The notes beneath the pieces were generated by a model, which worked only from the letters and a program-made list of their open reading frames with translations, searched no databases and was not told where the DNA came from. Both the position numbers and the translations under genes were made by a program. A DNA stretch of 64,000 nt from Nitrosomonas sp. (GTDB taxonomy: Bacteria; Pseudomonadota; Gammaproteobacteria; Burkholderiales; Nitrosomonadaceae), in contig CP091135.1 of NCBI GenBank assembly GCA_021582655.1, positions 702,549 through 766,548 on the forward strand, read 5' to 3'. Positions 9,940-20,350 of the stretch are shown here, piece by piece. Position 1 is the first letter of the stretch. Each line of letters starts with the position of its first letter.

Positions 9940-11169
9940 TTACGCGAGCGGAAACGGCTTGCGTAAATCGACTGGCGCGCGCGTGAAAATTCTCACCGCC
10001 AGCATTTCTCGATCCCGCACCGGATCAATATCCTGCAACCAGGATTTCAATGCACCTCCCGCCTGCTTAGTACGCCATGCCAGGAAAACACGCCAGCCGA
10101 GAAAAGCGGTGGAAATCAAATGCCAAAACACCACCATCAACAACCCCCAATCCGGTCGCTCGATAAACCATCCAAAGGTCAAAAACAGCATATTCGGATT
10201 ACGCCGCGCGGTAATCAGCCGATTGAACGAATCCAGCTTTTGCCAAATAAACATATCAAACGAAGCAAGCCAGAATTGAAATGCACCCTCGCATAAACGC
10301 CCGCCGACATAGCCCATAAACATCAGCACCATGAAAAATCCCAATCCGGACAGTTCGTATTGCGTGCCGATCAACCCTACGCCCCAAGCCATGTACCACA
10401 ACGGCGGATGAATAATATCCAATCCATGATCCATCACATCACCGATACGACTTGATGTTACCGTAACACGCGCAAGCTTACCGTCGACAGTATCAAGAAA
10501 AGTCATCACCCATCCCATCAACAGTCCAGTTGCAAAAAACCCCGTCCCAAAAGCCAGTCCGGCGAAAATTGCAAGTATCACGCTCAAGTATGTGACATGG
10601 TTGGGTTGCCAGCCTTTGCGCACGCAATATTGCGTCACCCAAAAAGCCGGGACCGGCCAAACCCATTTGGTGACAAGGTCGGTAACCCCCTTGTATGATC
10701 CGGAAAATAATTCCCTCTCCAACAAAAACTTATTTCCTTCACTTACCGGAAAAATGTAAGGCGGATCCTTTTTTTTCAAATTCTGCTGAACATCGATTTT
10801 CAAATCCTTCAAACCGATGTGCGGGATCGTCAGTAACACGAATTTGTAATTCTGATCTTTATTATTATTCAGATTACGCAGTAATTGCGGTGCATAGCTA
10901 CCATCGGTACGGATCGCAGCCGGACAACCTTCATCGCTGTATAGTGCGATTTTCTTATCCACACTCAGCAACGCCGCAAGCACTCTCGCATCAAACAAAA
11001 AATTCGCATTCAGAAACAGCGCATTCGCTGCAGCAGGAATTTTCTCGACATCGTCAACCAACTGAATCTGCTGTGCAGAGCTTAGCATACGATGCAAACG
11101 CATGCGTCCGGTTAATCCCCAAATGGTTGTTTGAATCTCACCGAAAATATGGATATACGTAGTCGACAT
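9940..11169 (-). CDS. CDP-alcohol phosphatidyltransferase with an N-terminal NTP-transferase-like region
   Basis: 409 aa. The CDP-alcohol phosphotransferase signature D-x2-DG-x2-AR-x8-G-x3-D-x3-D is complete at residues 226-251 (DTVDGKLARV...GDVMDHGLD) and lies among hydrophobic helices. The first 150-160 residues are soluble and resemble a nucleotidyltransferase domain lacking the usual GxGxR activation loop, comparable in layout to archaeal bifunctional inositol-phosphate cytidylyltransferase/synthases. It probably transfers a phosphatidyl or phospho-alcohol group at the membrane; the acceptor is unknown. It is the first gene of the minus-strand lipid operon. Confidence 0.85.
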   Translation of the reverse strand: MSTTYIHIFGEIQTTIWGLTGRMRLHRMLSSAQQIQLVDDVEKIPAAANALFLNANFLFDARVLAALLSVDKKIALYSDEGCPAAIRTDGSYAPQLLRNLNNNKDQNYKFVLLTIPHIGLKDLKIDVQQNLKKKDPPYIFPVSEGNKFLLERELFSGSYKGVTDLVTKWVWPVPAFWVTQYCVRKGWQPNHVTYLSVILAIFAGLAFGTGFFATGLLMGWVMTFLDTVDGKLARVTVTSSRIGDVMDHGLDIIHPPLWYMAWGVGLIGTQYELSGLGFFMVLMFMGYVGGRLCEGAFQFWLASFDMFIWQKLDSFNRLITARRNPNMLFLTFGWFIERPDWGLLMVVFWHLISTAFLGWRVFLAWRTKQAGGALKSWLQDIDPVRDREMLAVRIFTRAPVDLRKPFPLA

Positions 11170-11861
11170 GTTGGGCAGTTTTTTGTAAATTCGGTCGATA
11201 AATTACAAGGCATTGAAATAAACGAAATGGATTATAGGGTACGCTCACCAATCTTTGCAAAAAGCATGAAACTAGACTCAAACTTGCCGCACAAAACAAT
11301 TCCATAGTAACCGGACTATCAAATGCAGTTACAAAACAATAGGGAACGTACAAGCCATCCATGAAATTCGCTTTTCCCAACAAATCAGGCGACTGAAAAA
11401 AATCCGTATTGCCGCTGCAGTATTGATAGCGAGCCCCAATGTACATTTATCCTACCTGCAATAGTAAAATTCCAACACAAATTCAACAGCATCATATAAT
11501 CTACAAATATGTCAATCAAAATAATCAATATACTTTTTATTCGACTAAAAATTGGCTGCAAGCCGAAAAAATGCAACAATTCGGTTTGGAACAAGCAGCA
11601 CGATAAGCCCAGAAGAAACCCTGGAATCATGAAACAAAGCACAGAATGGGCACTGTATCATTAACAATTGAATCGTTCAGCTATTTGTTTTATTGACCGG
11701 CTACGAGCAAAATTTAACGGATTGTCAGATAAATAACTATAAAAGCAGCTTCAGAAAAACAATAAGAATGTTTGCAATCTATTCGAAACAGAATCTCGGA
11801 TATAAGGTATGGGATTTTGTCATAACCAGCCAAACAATCTAATCATTCATCAAAACGCCAA
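11170..11861. other. AT-rich intergenic region
   Basis: About 690 bp clearly richer in A+T than the lipid genes on its left. The few open frames are short, lack ribosome-binding sites and have no recognisable content. No terminal repeat or tRNA was found. Together with the AT-rich sulfotransferase gene it may mark transferred DNA. Confidence 0.5.
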
Positions 11862-12791
11862 ATGAATAATGGATTATTTTTCATAATCGCATCGCCACGT
11901 TCCGGAACCACTTTATTAGAGCGGTTACTCAACAGACATTCACGATTATATGTGCCGCCTGAAACCGCATTTTTTACGTATCTCAAAAGATCGGGGCTTT
12001 TTGATCAGAAATACAACGCCGAAGCAATGAAGAAATTCATACCCACCTACCTGGGAAATCGTAAATTTCTAAATTTGGAAAGAGTTCCGGATGTTGAAAA
12101 GCATCTGCTGCAAGACGCAAAAACACATGGCGATGTATTTCTAAATTTATTAGCCTTGCTGCAAAAAATCGATAGCAAGAAACCGCGAATAGGTGAAAAA
12201 ACACCGCACCATTTGGCGCACGCGGAATATCTGCTCAATACGTTTCCGGAAGCTCGATTCCTCGCGATTATCAGAGATGGTCGTGCCGTTGTCCGGAGTC
12301 GGCTGGCTCATCCAAACTGGGAGCATAATTTAGTCGGTGCCGCCAAATTCTGGCGTAAAGATGCCAGGCTATTGCAGAAGATCAAATCGGGCCCTCATAA
12401 TGAGCGCATACATATCATTCGTTATGAGAAACTCATTTCTCATCCGGAAGAAACGCTTAAAGAAGTTTGTATATTTCTGGAAGAAAAATTTGAACCGACA
12501 ATGCTCGAAGAAAATAATACAGCCTCTATTTCATACCAGGAATACTACCAGCAACCCTGGATGGCTAAAAGTAATTCGCCTATCGACCCCGGCAGAGCCA
12601 ATGCTTGGATCGAAGAATATAAATTATCCGAATTAGCGCTCGTAGAGCAATTGATAAAACCAGAATTACAGTATTTTAATTATGAGTTAATGGCTCCGCC
12701 TGACATTCAATGGAGAGTCTTATTCGCGAAAGAATGGGTGCGGCATTATTTCTTCCGAATACACAAACGATTGAGCGGAATGTTAAAGTAG
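11862..12791 (+). CDS. Sulfotransferase family protein
   Basis: 309 aa. The N-terminal P-loop-like 5'-phosphosulfate-binding motif ASPRSGTTLLERLL (residues 10-23) and the later AIIRDGRAVVRSRL (3'-phosphate-binding) identify a PAPS-dependent sulfotransferase. Such enzymes sulfate sugars, lipids or proteins; the acceptor cannot be told. The gene is AT-rich and isolated, with unlike neighbours, suggesting acquisition. The ATG at 11862 is preceded by a poor ribosome-binding site. Confidence 0.88.
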   Translation: MNNGLFFIIASPRSGTTLLERLLNRHSRLYVPPETAFFTYLKRSGLFDQKYNAEAMKKFIPTYLGNRKFLNLERVPDVEKHLLQDAKTHGDVFLNLLALLQKIDSKKPRIGEKTPHHLAHAEYLLNTFPEARFLAIIRDGRAVVRSRLAHPNWEHNLVGAAKFWRKDARLLQKIKSGPHNERIHIIRYEKLISHPEETLKEVCIFLEEKFEPTMLEENNTASISYQEYYQQPWMAKSNSPIDPGRANAWIEEYKLSELALVEQLIKPELQYFNYELMAPPDIQWRVLFAKEWVRHYFFRIHKRLSGMLK

Positions 12792-12869
12792 CCTCATCAA
12801 ATCAAATACACTGCAACCGAAAGTGTGTCGATCGGTTATCACTTAAATACGCTGCTAAAGGAATCATTC

Positions 12870-13850
12870 ATGGCAAATTGGTTTACGGATAATTCGTTAT
12901 CAATTGGTCGCACACCGTTGGTGCGATTGAATCGGATAACCGATGGCGCGCCGGCTTTAGTACTTGGAAAAATTGAAGGACGCAATCCGGCTTGCTCGGT
13001 AAAATGCCGTATCGGTGTGGCTATGATTGATGCGGCGGAGCGCGATGGTTTACTCGGCCCGGGTAAAGAAATCGTAGAACCGACCAGTGGCAATACCGGC
13101 ATCGCCTTGGCGTTTGTTGCGGCTGCACGCGGTATTCCATTGATATTAACGATGCCGGAAACAATGAGCCTGGAACGGCGCAAACTGCTGGTTGCGATGG
13201 GTGCCAGGCTGGTGTTGACTGAAAGCACGCGTGGCATGAATGGCGCAGTTGCCAAAGCCGAGGAGATTGTGGCTTCCAATCCGGAACGCTACGTGTTGCT
13301 GCAGCAATTCAAAAACCCCGCTAATCCGGCGATTCATGAAACAACCACTGGCCCGGAAATTTGGCACGACACCGACGGTGCGGTTGATATTTTGGTCGCA
13401 GGTGTCGGTACAGGCGGCACAATCACCGGGGTATCCCGTCACATAAAAAAAACCAAAAATAAGGCGATTACAACGATCGCTGTCGAACCGGCGGCCAGTC
13501 CTGTATTATCACAACAGCGGGCGGGTAAAATACTGATGCCAGGTCCTCACAAAATCCAAGGTATCGGTGCGGGATTCATACCTGAAAACCTGGATCTTTC
13601 CTTGATTGATGAAATCGAGCAGATTAGTGACGAAGATGCGATTCTTTACGCTCGCCGCCTGGCGCGCGAAGAAGGTATCTTAGCAGGTATCTCCTGCGGT
13701 GCTGCGGTAGCCGCTGCGGTACGGCATGCTAAGCGCCCGCAAAACACCGGCAAAACCATCGTGGTAATTTTGCCGGATTCCGCCGAACGCTATTTGAGCA
13801 GCATTCTTTTTGAAGGTTTGTTTGACACGCAAGGCTTAGCAATAGAGTGA
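12870..13850 (+). CDS. cysK: Cysteine synthase A (O-acetylserine sulfhydrylase)
   Basis: A PLP enzyme that makes cysteine from O-acetylserine and sulfide. The PLP lysine lies in [11 protein letters not shown] near residue 43, the substrate loop is [11 protein letters not shown], and the phosphate-binding loop is [10 protein letters not shown]. The ATG at 12870 follows AAAGGA; an upstream in-frame start at 12825 would add 15 non-conserved residues. 326 aa fits CysK. The stop overlaps the start of the serine acetyltransferase gene, consistent with a cysteine-synthase operon. Confidence 0.95.
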   Translation: MANWFTDNSLSIGRTPLVRLNRITDGAPALVLGKIEGRNPACSVKCRIGVAMIDAAERDGLLGPGKEIVEPTSGNTGIALAFVAAARGIPLILTMPETMSLERRKLLVAMGARLVLTESTRGMNGAVAKAEEIVASNPERYVLLQQFKNPANPAIHETTTGPEIWHDTDGAVDILVAGVGTGGTITGVSRHIKKTKNKAITTIAVEPAASPVLSQQRAGKILMPGPHKIQGIGAGFIPENLDLSLIDEIEQISDEDAILYARRLAREEGILAGISCGAAVAAAVRHAKRPQNTGKTIVVILPDSAERYLSSILFEGLFDTQGLAIE

Positions 13851-14797
13851 AAGAAAATAAAAACATCCGTGATTTGCAGCTTCGCAACACACATCTGGAT
13901 ATTGATCACATCGTCGAGGAATTGCGCGTTTTGCGTATCGCCGCACTGGAAAGCCGCAACCGCCATAACCGGCCGCCGCGCCTTCCGTCACGCTCGGTGT
14001 TGGCGGGAGTCGCCGAAGGTTTAAGTGCGGCAATGTTTCCGAATCGACTCGGCTCCTCGGAATTGGCCGATGAAGGCATTGATCATTATGTCGGCCACAT
14101 CTTGAATACGACCTTGCGGGAATTGATGGTGCAAATTCAACATGAATTACATTACAACTCCGGTCTAGAAACGCTTAGCGACAAAAACCGTGCGCACTCG
14201 GTCGAAATTACACAGGCCTTTACCCAGCGCTTGCCGGAAATTCGCCGTCTGCTGGAAAGCGACGTCAAAGCTGCGTACGAAGGCGACCCGGCAGCACGCA
14301 ACATCGACGAAGTACTGGTCTGTTATCCGGGCATCAGGACTATCATGCACTACCGTCTGGCACACGAATTGCACGGACTGGGCGTGCCACTGATCGCGCG
14401 CATGATTTCGGAAATCGCCCATTCGGCAACCGGTATCGAGATTCATCCAGGCGCACAAATCGGCGGCAGCTTCTTCATCGACCACGGCACCGGTGTAGTA
14501 ATCGGAGAAACCGCGATTATCGGCCAGAATGTTCGCTTATACCAAGCGGTTACACTCGGGGCCAAGCGCTTCCCGATCGATGAGAACGGCGCGCTGGTAA
14601 AAGGCAATCTGCGTCATCCGATCGTGGAAGACGATGTTGTGATTTATGCCGGCGCAACGATCTTAGGGCGTATCACCATCGGTCGCGGCTCGACCATCGG
14701 CGGTAACGTCTGGCTGACACGTAGTGTCCCTCCGGGCAGTAATATTACTCAAGTCCAATCGCGCCAGGAATTTTTTCAGGATGGCGCCGGTATTTGA
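13847..14797 (+). CDS. cysE: Serine O-acetyltransferase (EpsC/CysE type)
   Basis: It acetylates serine to O-acetylserine, the substrate of the CysK encoded just upstream. The C-terminal half has left-handed beta-helix hexapeptide repeats ([34 protein letters not shown]), including the catalytic His of DHGTG. The helical N-terminus is longer than in E. coli CysE (316 versus 273 aa), as in the EpsC branch. It starts with GTG at 13847, overlapping the cysK stop by 4 nt, so translation is probably coupled. Confidence 0.93.
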   Translation: MKENKNIRDLQLRNTHLDIDHIVEELRVLRIAALESRNRHNRPPRLPSRSVLAGVAEGLSAAMFPNRLGSSELADEGIDHYVGHILNTTLRELMVQIQHELHYNSGLETLSDKNRAHSVEITQAFTQRLPEIRRLLESDVKAAYEGDPAARNIDEVLVCYPGIRTIMHYRLAHELHGLGVPLIARMISEIAHSATGIEIHPGAQIGGSFFIDHGTGVVIGETAIIGQNVRLYQAVTLGAKRFPIDENGALVKGNLRHPIVEDDVVIYAGATILGRITIGRGSTIGGNVWLTRSVPPGSNITQVQSRQEFFQDGAGI

Positions 14798-14813
14798 ATC
14801 AAAACAAGAAACC

Positions 14814-15221
14814 ATGACAACGAATAAAATCACCCTAACACTCGATGACGCCAGAAAAATCGCCCATGACGCGGAAACCGAGGCCAGAAAGAACAACTGG
14901 GCAGTGGTCATTGCTATCGTCGATGACGGCGGGCATTTATTGTATTTGCTACGCCTGGATGAAACACAATATGGCAGTATCAACGTCGCCATCGAAAAAG
15001 CACGCGCTGCGATTGCATTTCACCGCCCCACTAAAGTGTGGGAAGAAAATATTGCGGAAGGTCGGTTGCGCTACTTGAATCTACCCGGTACCTTACCGAT
15101 AGAGGGCGGATTGCCGATAGTGATTGGCAATCATTTTGTCGGCGCCATTGGCGTCAGCGGAGTACGCTCGTTTGAAGATTCACAGATCGCTCAAGCCGGT
15201 ATTGATGCGCTCGAATCCTGA
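14814..15221 (+). CDS. GlcG/HbpS-family (DUF336) protein
   Basis: 135 aa from the ATG at 14814. An upstream in-frame start at 14724 lies inside cysE and is rejected. The pattern LTLDDARKIAHDAETEARKNNW, VAIVDDGGHLL and GLPIVIGNHFVGAIGVSG is the GlcG/HbpS (PF03928) fold. Family members bind haem or cobalamin, or act in glycolate and propanediol loci; the role here is unknown. It directly follows cysE. Confidence 0.87.
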   Translation: MTTNKITLTLDDARKIAHDAETEARKNNWAVVIAIVDDGGHLLYLLRLDETQYGSINVAIEKARAAIAFHRPTKVWEENIAEGRLRYLNLPGTLPIEGGLPIVIGNHFVGAIGVSGVRSFEDSQIAQAGIDALES

Positions 15222-15267
15222 ATCATGCTTCGAATACAATCGGAACCTGGAAATCGACTCGAATAAG

Positions 15268-15343
15268 TGGTGGCGAATCAGGGATTTGAACCCCGGACCA
15301 ACGGATTATGATTCCGCTGCTCTAACCACTGAGCTAATTCGCC
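15268..15343 (-). tRNA. tRNA with CAT anticodon (probably elongator Met)
   Basis: A 76-nt cloverleaf on the minus strand. The acceptor stem GGCGAAT pairs with ATTCGCC, the D arm is GCTC-AGTGGTTA-GAGC, the anticodon stem GCGGA/TCCGT encloses the loop ATCATAA (anticodon CAT), the T arm contains GGTTCAAATCC, and CCA is encoded. The body resembles betaproteobacterial elongator tRNA-Met. The G-U first anticodon-stem pair and the TTGGTC variable region also resemble tRNA-Ile2 (lysidine-modified CAT), so identity is not fully certain. Confidence 0.93.
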
Positions 15344-15520
15344 ATACATAAAATTGCAAGTGGCGCATTGTGCCTTTGAGGGCATCACTTGTCAAGATCA
15401 GAATTCCGTTCCGACAAAGATTTACGCTTATTTTCAGTGAATTGAACACGCTTCGAGTACACCTCATGTTACGCTTCAATAGCGTACAGTTTGTGTTTCC
15501 CGTTTAACACCAAGCGGCTG

Positions 15521-15526
15521 TATAAT
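15521..15526 (+). promoter_or_regulatory. Perfect -10 box just before the UbiH-type gene
   Basis: TATAAT ends only 7 nt before the ATG at 15534. If used, transcription would begin at about the start codon, giving a leaderless or nearly leaderless mRNA. No Shine-Dalgarno is present. The -35 region is weak. Confidence 0.45.
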
Positions 15527-15533
15527 CAGTTCC

Positions 15534-16703
15534 ATGAAATTCGATATTATCGTCATCGGCGGCGGTTTGGTCGGTACCAGCCTGGTTGCGGCATTGATGC
15601 ATAGCGGTTTAAAAATCGCGCTGATTGAGCCGCACGAAATCGCCCCTATTCCACAAGATAACAGCTGGGACAGCCGGATTTACGCCATCAGTCCAGGTAG
15701 TGCGGCGTTCCTGCAAAAAATTGGTGCATGGTCGCTGATTGATGCCGAGCGACTGTCACCGGTCTATGAAATGTCGGTGCACGGTGACGATAATGCAGCT
15801 TGCGTCAATTTTAGCGCATACGAAACCGGTGTCGCCGAATTAGCGTTCATTGCCGAGAACCGACAATTGCAAATGGCGGTATGGGACACCCTGAAATCTG
15901 CGGGAGAAAATATTCATGTGCTGTGTCCCGCAAAATGTGTAGCCATTTCTTGGCATGCATCGTGTGTTGATGTGCAATTATCCGATGGCAACGCACTCCA
16001 AGCGGCATTGATAGTCGGCGCGGATGGCGTCAATTCATGGATACGCCAACAAGCCGGCATCACGGCATCACGGCATACCTATCAACAAATCGGTGTCGTT
16101 GCGAATTTTAGTACTGAATTACCGCATCGCCATATCGCGTACCAATGGTTCCAGCGAGATGGTGTGTTGGCACTACTGCCATTACCGGACAAGCGCGTAT
16201 CCATGGTTTGGTCGGTACCGGAAACATATGCTGAAGAAATTAGGAAGCTGCCCCCGGAGCAACTATGCGAACGTGTCGAAAAAGCATCATCATATACGTT
16301 AGGTCGACTACAATTGACTACTGCGCCGATGGGTTTTCCGCTGAATTTTGTTCATGTACGCGACTTAATTAAGTCACGCGTGGTGCTGATCGGAGACGCC
16401 GCCCATGGCATTCATCCGCTCGCCGGACAAGGTGTCAATCTGGGTTTACGGGATGCCAGGGAACTGGCGGAAGTGCTCGGTTCCCGTTCAGCACAGCAGG
16501 ATTGCGGCGACTTCATGTTACTGCGCCGATATGAATTGGCACGCAAAGAAGATATTCTTGCATTGGAATTGGTAACTGATGGACTGCAAAAATTATTCAA
16601 TAATTCCAATCCGACACTTGCCCGCATCCGCAATCTCGGACTTCAAATCACCAATCGCATTCCATTACTCAAAAACCGTTTGATGCAGCACGCGTTGCAT
16701 TGA
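15534..16703 (+). CDS. UbiH/UbiF/VisC/COQ6-family ubiquinone biosynthesis hydroxylase
   Basis: 389 aa FAD-dependent aromatic hydroxylase of ubiquinone ring modification. The N-terminal dinucleotide-binding motif IVIGGGLVGTSLVAAL, the mid DG motif VGADGVNSWIR, and the second FAD motif GDAAHGIHPLAGQGVNLGL are all intact. Which ring position it hydroxylates (C5, C6 or C1) cannot be told. It has no Shine-Dalgarno, and a consensus -10 box lies just upstream. A DsbC-like gene follows. Confidence 0.92.
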   Translation: MKFDIIVIGGGLVGTSLVAALMHSGLKIALIEPHEIAPIPQDNSWDSRIYAISPGSAAFLQKIGAWSLIDAERLSPVYEMSVHGDDNAACVNFSAYETGVAELAFIAENRQLQMAVWDTLKSAGENIHVLCPAKCVAISWHASCVDVQLSDGNALQAALIVGADGVNSWIRQQAGITASRHTYQQIGVVANFSTELPHRHIAYQWFQRDGVLALLPLPDKRVSMVWSVPETYAEEIRKLPPEQLCERVEKASSYTLGRLQLTTAPMGFPLNFVHVRDLIKSRVVLIGDAAHGIHPLAGQGVNLGLRDARELAEVLGSRSAQQDCGDFMLLRRYELARKEDILALELVTDGLQKLFNNSNPTLARIRNLGLQITNRIPLLKNRLMQHALH

Positions 16704-16729
16704 TTTTTCATCTTCACACCGGAGTCATT

Positions 16730-17452
16730 ATGACATCTCACTTCAAACTTTTCATTTTGTTACTGGCATTCTGTTTGGCTTCCAGTACCGTCTGGGCCAA
16801 TGAAACGATCGTCCGGAATGCTGTTCAGATTCAGTTCCCTGAACATAATATCGACAGTTTAAAGAAGATATCCGCTTTAGGTCTGTATGAAGTTGTCCTG
16901 GGTGAAGATGTATTTTATGTCGACGAAAAAGCCGAATATTTTTTCTTCGGCCATCTCGTTGACGCAAAAACAAAAAATAGCCTAACCAATGATCGAATTC
17001 AAGAAATCAAGGCTGCTCGCCGCATCCCGCTGACTACGCTGCCGTTGCAACATGCCATTAAAGTTATAAAAGGCGACGGCAGCCGGCAACTGGCCATCTA
17101 CACCGATCCCAATTGCCCGTATTGCAAACGCTTGGAAAAGGAGTTGCTAAGCATTGACAACATTACAATCTATACGCTGTTGTACCCAGTTCTGAACGGT
17201 TCAATGGAGCTGTCCAAGAAAATTTGGTGCTCCGATAATCAGATCAAGGCATGGGATGATTTTATGCTGAGAGGTATCGCTCCTGCGGATAAAGCATGCG
17301 ATACACCACTTGATGTTTTGGTAAAATCAGGACGCGAAAATCGAGTAACCGGCACACCAACGCTCATCTTTGCCGACGGTTCGATTGTAGGGGGATTGAT
17401 TCCTGCAGCCACTATTGAGGAAAAACTGAAGAGCGCAATTCAAGCCAAATAG
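16730..17452 (+). CDS. dsbC: DsbC-family periplasmic thiol:disulfide isomerase
   Basis: 240 aa from the ATG at 16730, chosen for its GGAG ribosome-binding site and for giving a clean signal peptide (MTSHFKLFILLLAFCLASS..WA). The mature part has the DsbC N-terminal dimerisation region, then a thioredoxin fold with the CPYC active site in YTDPNCPYCKRLEKEL and a cis-Pro region (TGTPTLIFADG). It shuffles wrong disulfides in the periplasm and would be kept reduced by DsbD. Confidence 0.93.
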   Translation: MTSHFKLFILLLAFCLASSTVWANETIVRNAVQIQFPEHNIDSLKKISALGLYEVVLGEDVFYVDEKAEYFFFGHLVDAKTKNSLTNDRIQEIKAARRIPLTTLPLQHAIKVIKGDGSRQLAIYTDPNCPYCKRLEKELLSIDNITIYTLLYPVLNGSMELSKKIWCSDNQIKAWDDFMLRGIAPADKACDTPLDVLVKSGRENRVTGTPTLIFADGSIVGGLIPAATIEEKLKSAIQAK

Positions 17453-17468
17453 CCGTCGTGTTATTTCT

Positions 17469-17492
17469 GTAAAGAATATTTTTATTCTTTAC
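17469..17492 (+). other. Perfect inverted repeat over the trmJ ribosome-binding region
   Basis: GTAAAGAATA, a TTTT loop, then TATTCTTTAC: a perfect 10-bp stem ending 4 nt before the trmJ ATG. No separate Shine-Dalgarno is visible, so an RNA hairpin would cover the ribosome landing site. It could also be a DNA operator. A terminator for dsbC is less likely because the stem is AT-rich and no T-run follows. Confidence 0.55.
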
Positions 17493-17496
17493 GATT

Positions 17497-19127
<1,631 letters not shown>

Positions 19128-19158
19128 TTAAATCAATTTCTCAATAACAGGCAGTCAA

Positions 19159-19635
19159 TCAGCTGACGGTAGCCCGCGTAAATTTTTTATCGCTCATCAA
19201 TTTGTATAAGCTTAACTTTTGCCAAAATTTGCCATCCGCATCGACAAGTCGATCAATTCCCTTGCGTGCGTTTTCTTCGTTGATCAAGCTTTTACTGACA
19301 AACTCTGACAGGTTGCGTATCCCTAGCATGCTATTCACAATAAAACCATTGAATAATTTTTCAGATGAAATTAACAAGACTCGTGATTTTGAGCTATGAG
19401 TCGTCGGTTTCTTGTTCAAATAAGCACCGAGGTCGGTAATACCATAAAGATTCCCACGTACATTCATCAATCCGAGAAACCATGATTGCGTTAACGGAAC
19501 CGACGTTATTTTCTGCAACGCTATCACTTCCTGGATTTCTTCTATCGGTATCAAGTAACGATCCATGCCTGCCATGACGCCAAGTACAATGCTTGAATCA
19601 TTTTTCCTGGAAGCACTATTAATTTTATCGTTCAT
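19159..19635 (-). CDS. CheW-domain protein (PilI-like)
   Basis: 158 aa with a single CheW-like fold. The region MDRYLIPIEEIQEVIALQKITSVPLTQSWFLGLMNVRGNLYGITDLGAYL is the canonical adaptor pattern that links receptors to a CheA-type kinase. PilI of the type IV pilus chemosensory system is a close fit, but no other pil/che gene is nearby. It diverges from the BON-domain lipoprotein gene. Confidence 0.85.
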   Translation of the reverse strand: MNDKINSASRKNDSSIVLGVMAGMDRYLIPIEEIQEVIALQKITSVPLTQSWFLGLMNVRGNLYGITDLGAYLNKKPTTHSSKSRVLLISSEKLFNGFIVNSMLGIRNLSEFVSKSLINEENARKGIDRLVDADGKFWQKLSLYKLMSDKKFTRATVS

Positions 19636-19738
19636 TTCGTAGCATCAAGATCATTCTACGATTAGTTCACGCACATTGTTTGTTCGTAATTGCAATATTT
19701 TACTGTATTATCGATCATAAGATCTGAACTCCGTGGAG

Positions 19739-20335
19739 ATGAGCTTTGTGATAAATTTTTTTTACCGAAGGCTAGTGCCGATTATTTTTATATCTTCGAT
19801 TTTAATGCTGATGGGGTGTGTTCCAATGTTCACCATCGGTACCGCCGCAGGAACTGGAGCTTATATTTCCGAGGATCGGAGAACAAGCGGCATGTTCATC
19901 GAGGACGAAGGCATTGAGCTCAAAAGCGCCCGTCGAATATATCAGCAGTTCAGCAACAACGTTCATATCAATATTACCAGTTTTAATCGCATCGTGTTGC
20001 TGACGGGCGAAGCACCTACAGCTGCTGTAAAAGCGAACATCGAGACACTCATTATGAGTGTTGATAATGTGCGAAAAATTCATAACGAAATTACTGTGGC
20101 ATCTAATTCGCCTCTGACTTCGCGCAGCCACGACACATTAATTACATCTAAAGTCAAAGCACGCTTCCTTACTGAGCGAAAGTTTCAAATTAACCATGTC
20201 AAGATTGTAACTGAAAATGGTATTGTTTATTTACTTGGTATGGTAACGCATCAAGAGGCTGATAACGCGGCAAAAATCGCAAGCTCAACTGCAGGTGTTC
20301 GCAAGGTGATCAAAGTTTTTGAATACCTCAATTAA
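19739..20335 (+). CDS. BON-domain lipoprotein (DolP/OsmY-like)
   Basis: About 198 aa. A hydrophobic N-terminus ends in the lipobox LMLMGC, predicting an outer-membrane lipoprotein. Two BON domains follow: one around INITSFNRIVLLTGEAPT and one around VKIVTENGIVYLLGMVTHQEADNAAKIAS. DolP, the E. coli relative, maintains outer-membrane integrity. The start is uncertain: ATG at 19739, or GTG at 19748, which has GGAG at better spacing. Confidence 0.88.
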   Translation: MSFVINFFYRRLVPIIFISSILMLMGCVPMFTIGTAAGTGAYISEDRRTSGMFIEDEGIELKSARRIYQQFSNNVHINITSFNRIVLLTGEAPTAAVKANIETLIMSVDNVRKIHNEITVASNSPLTSRSHDTLITSKVKARFLTERKFQINHVKIVTENGIVYLLGMVTHQEADNAAKIASSTAGVRKVIKVFEYLN

Positions 20336-20350
20336 CACACCCAAATTCAA

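Noticed and set aside
11138-11642. Two minus-strand frames of 102 and 85 codons in the AT-rich gap
   Set aside because: No ribosome-binding site or recognisable motif; the hydrophobic look follows from AT-rich codons.
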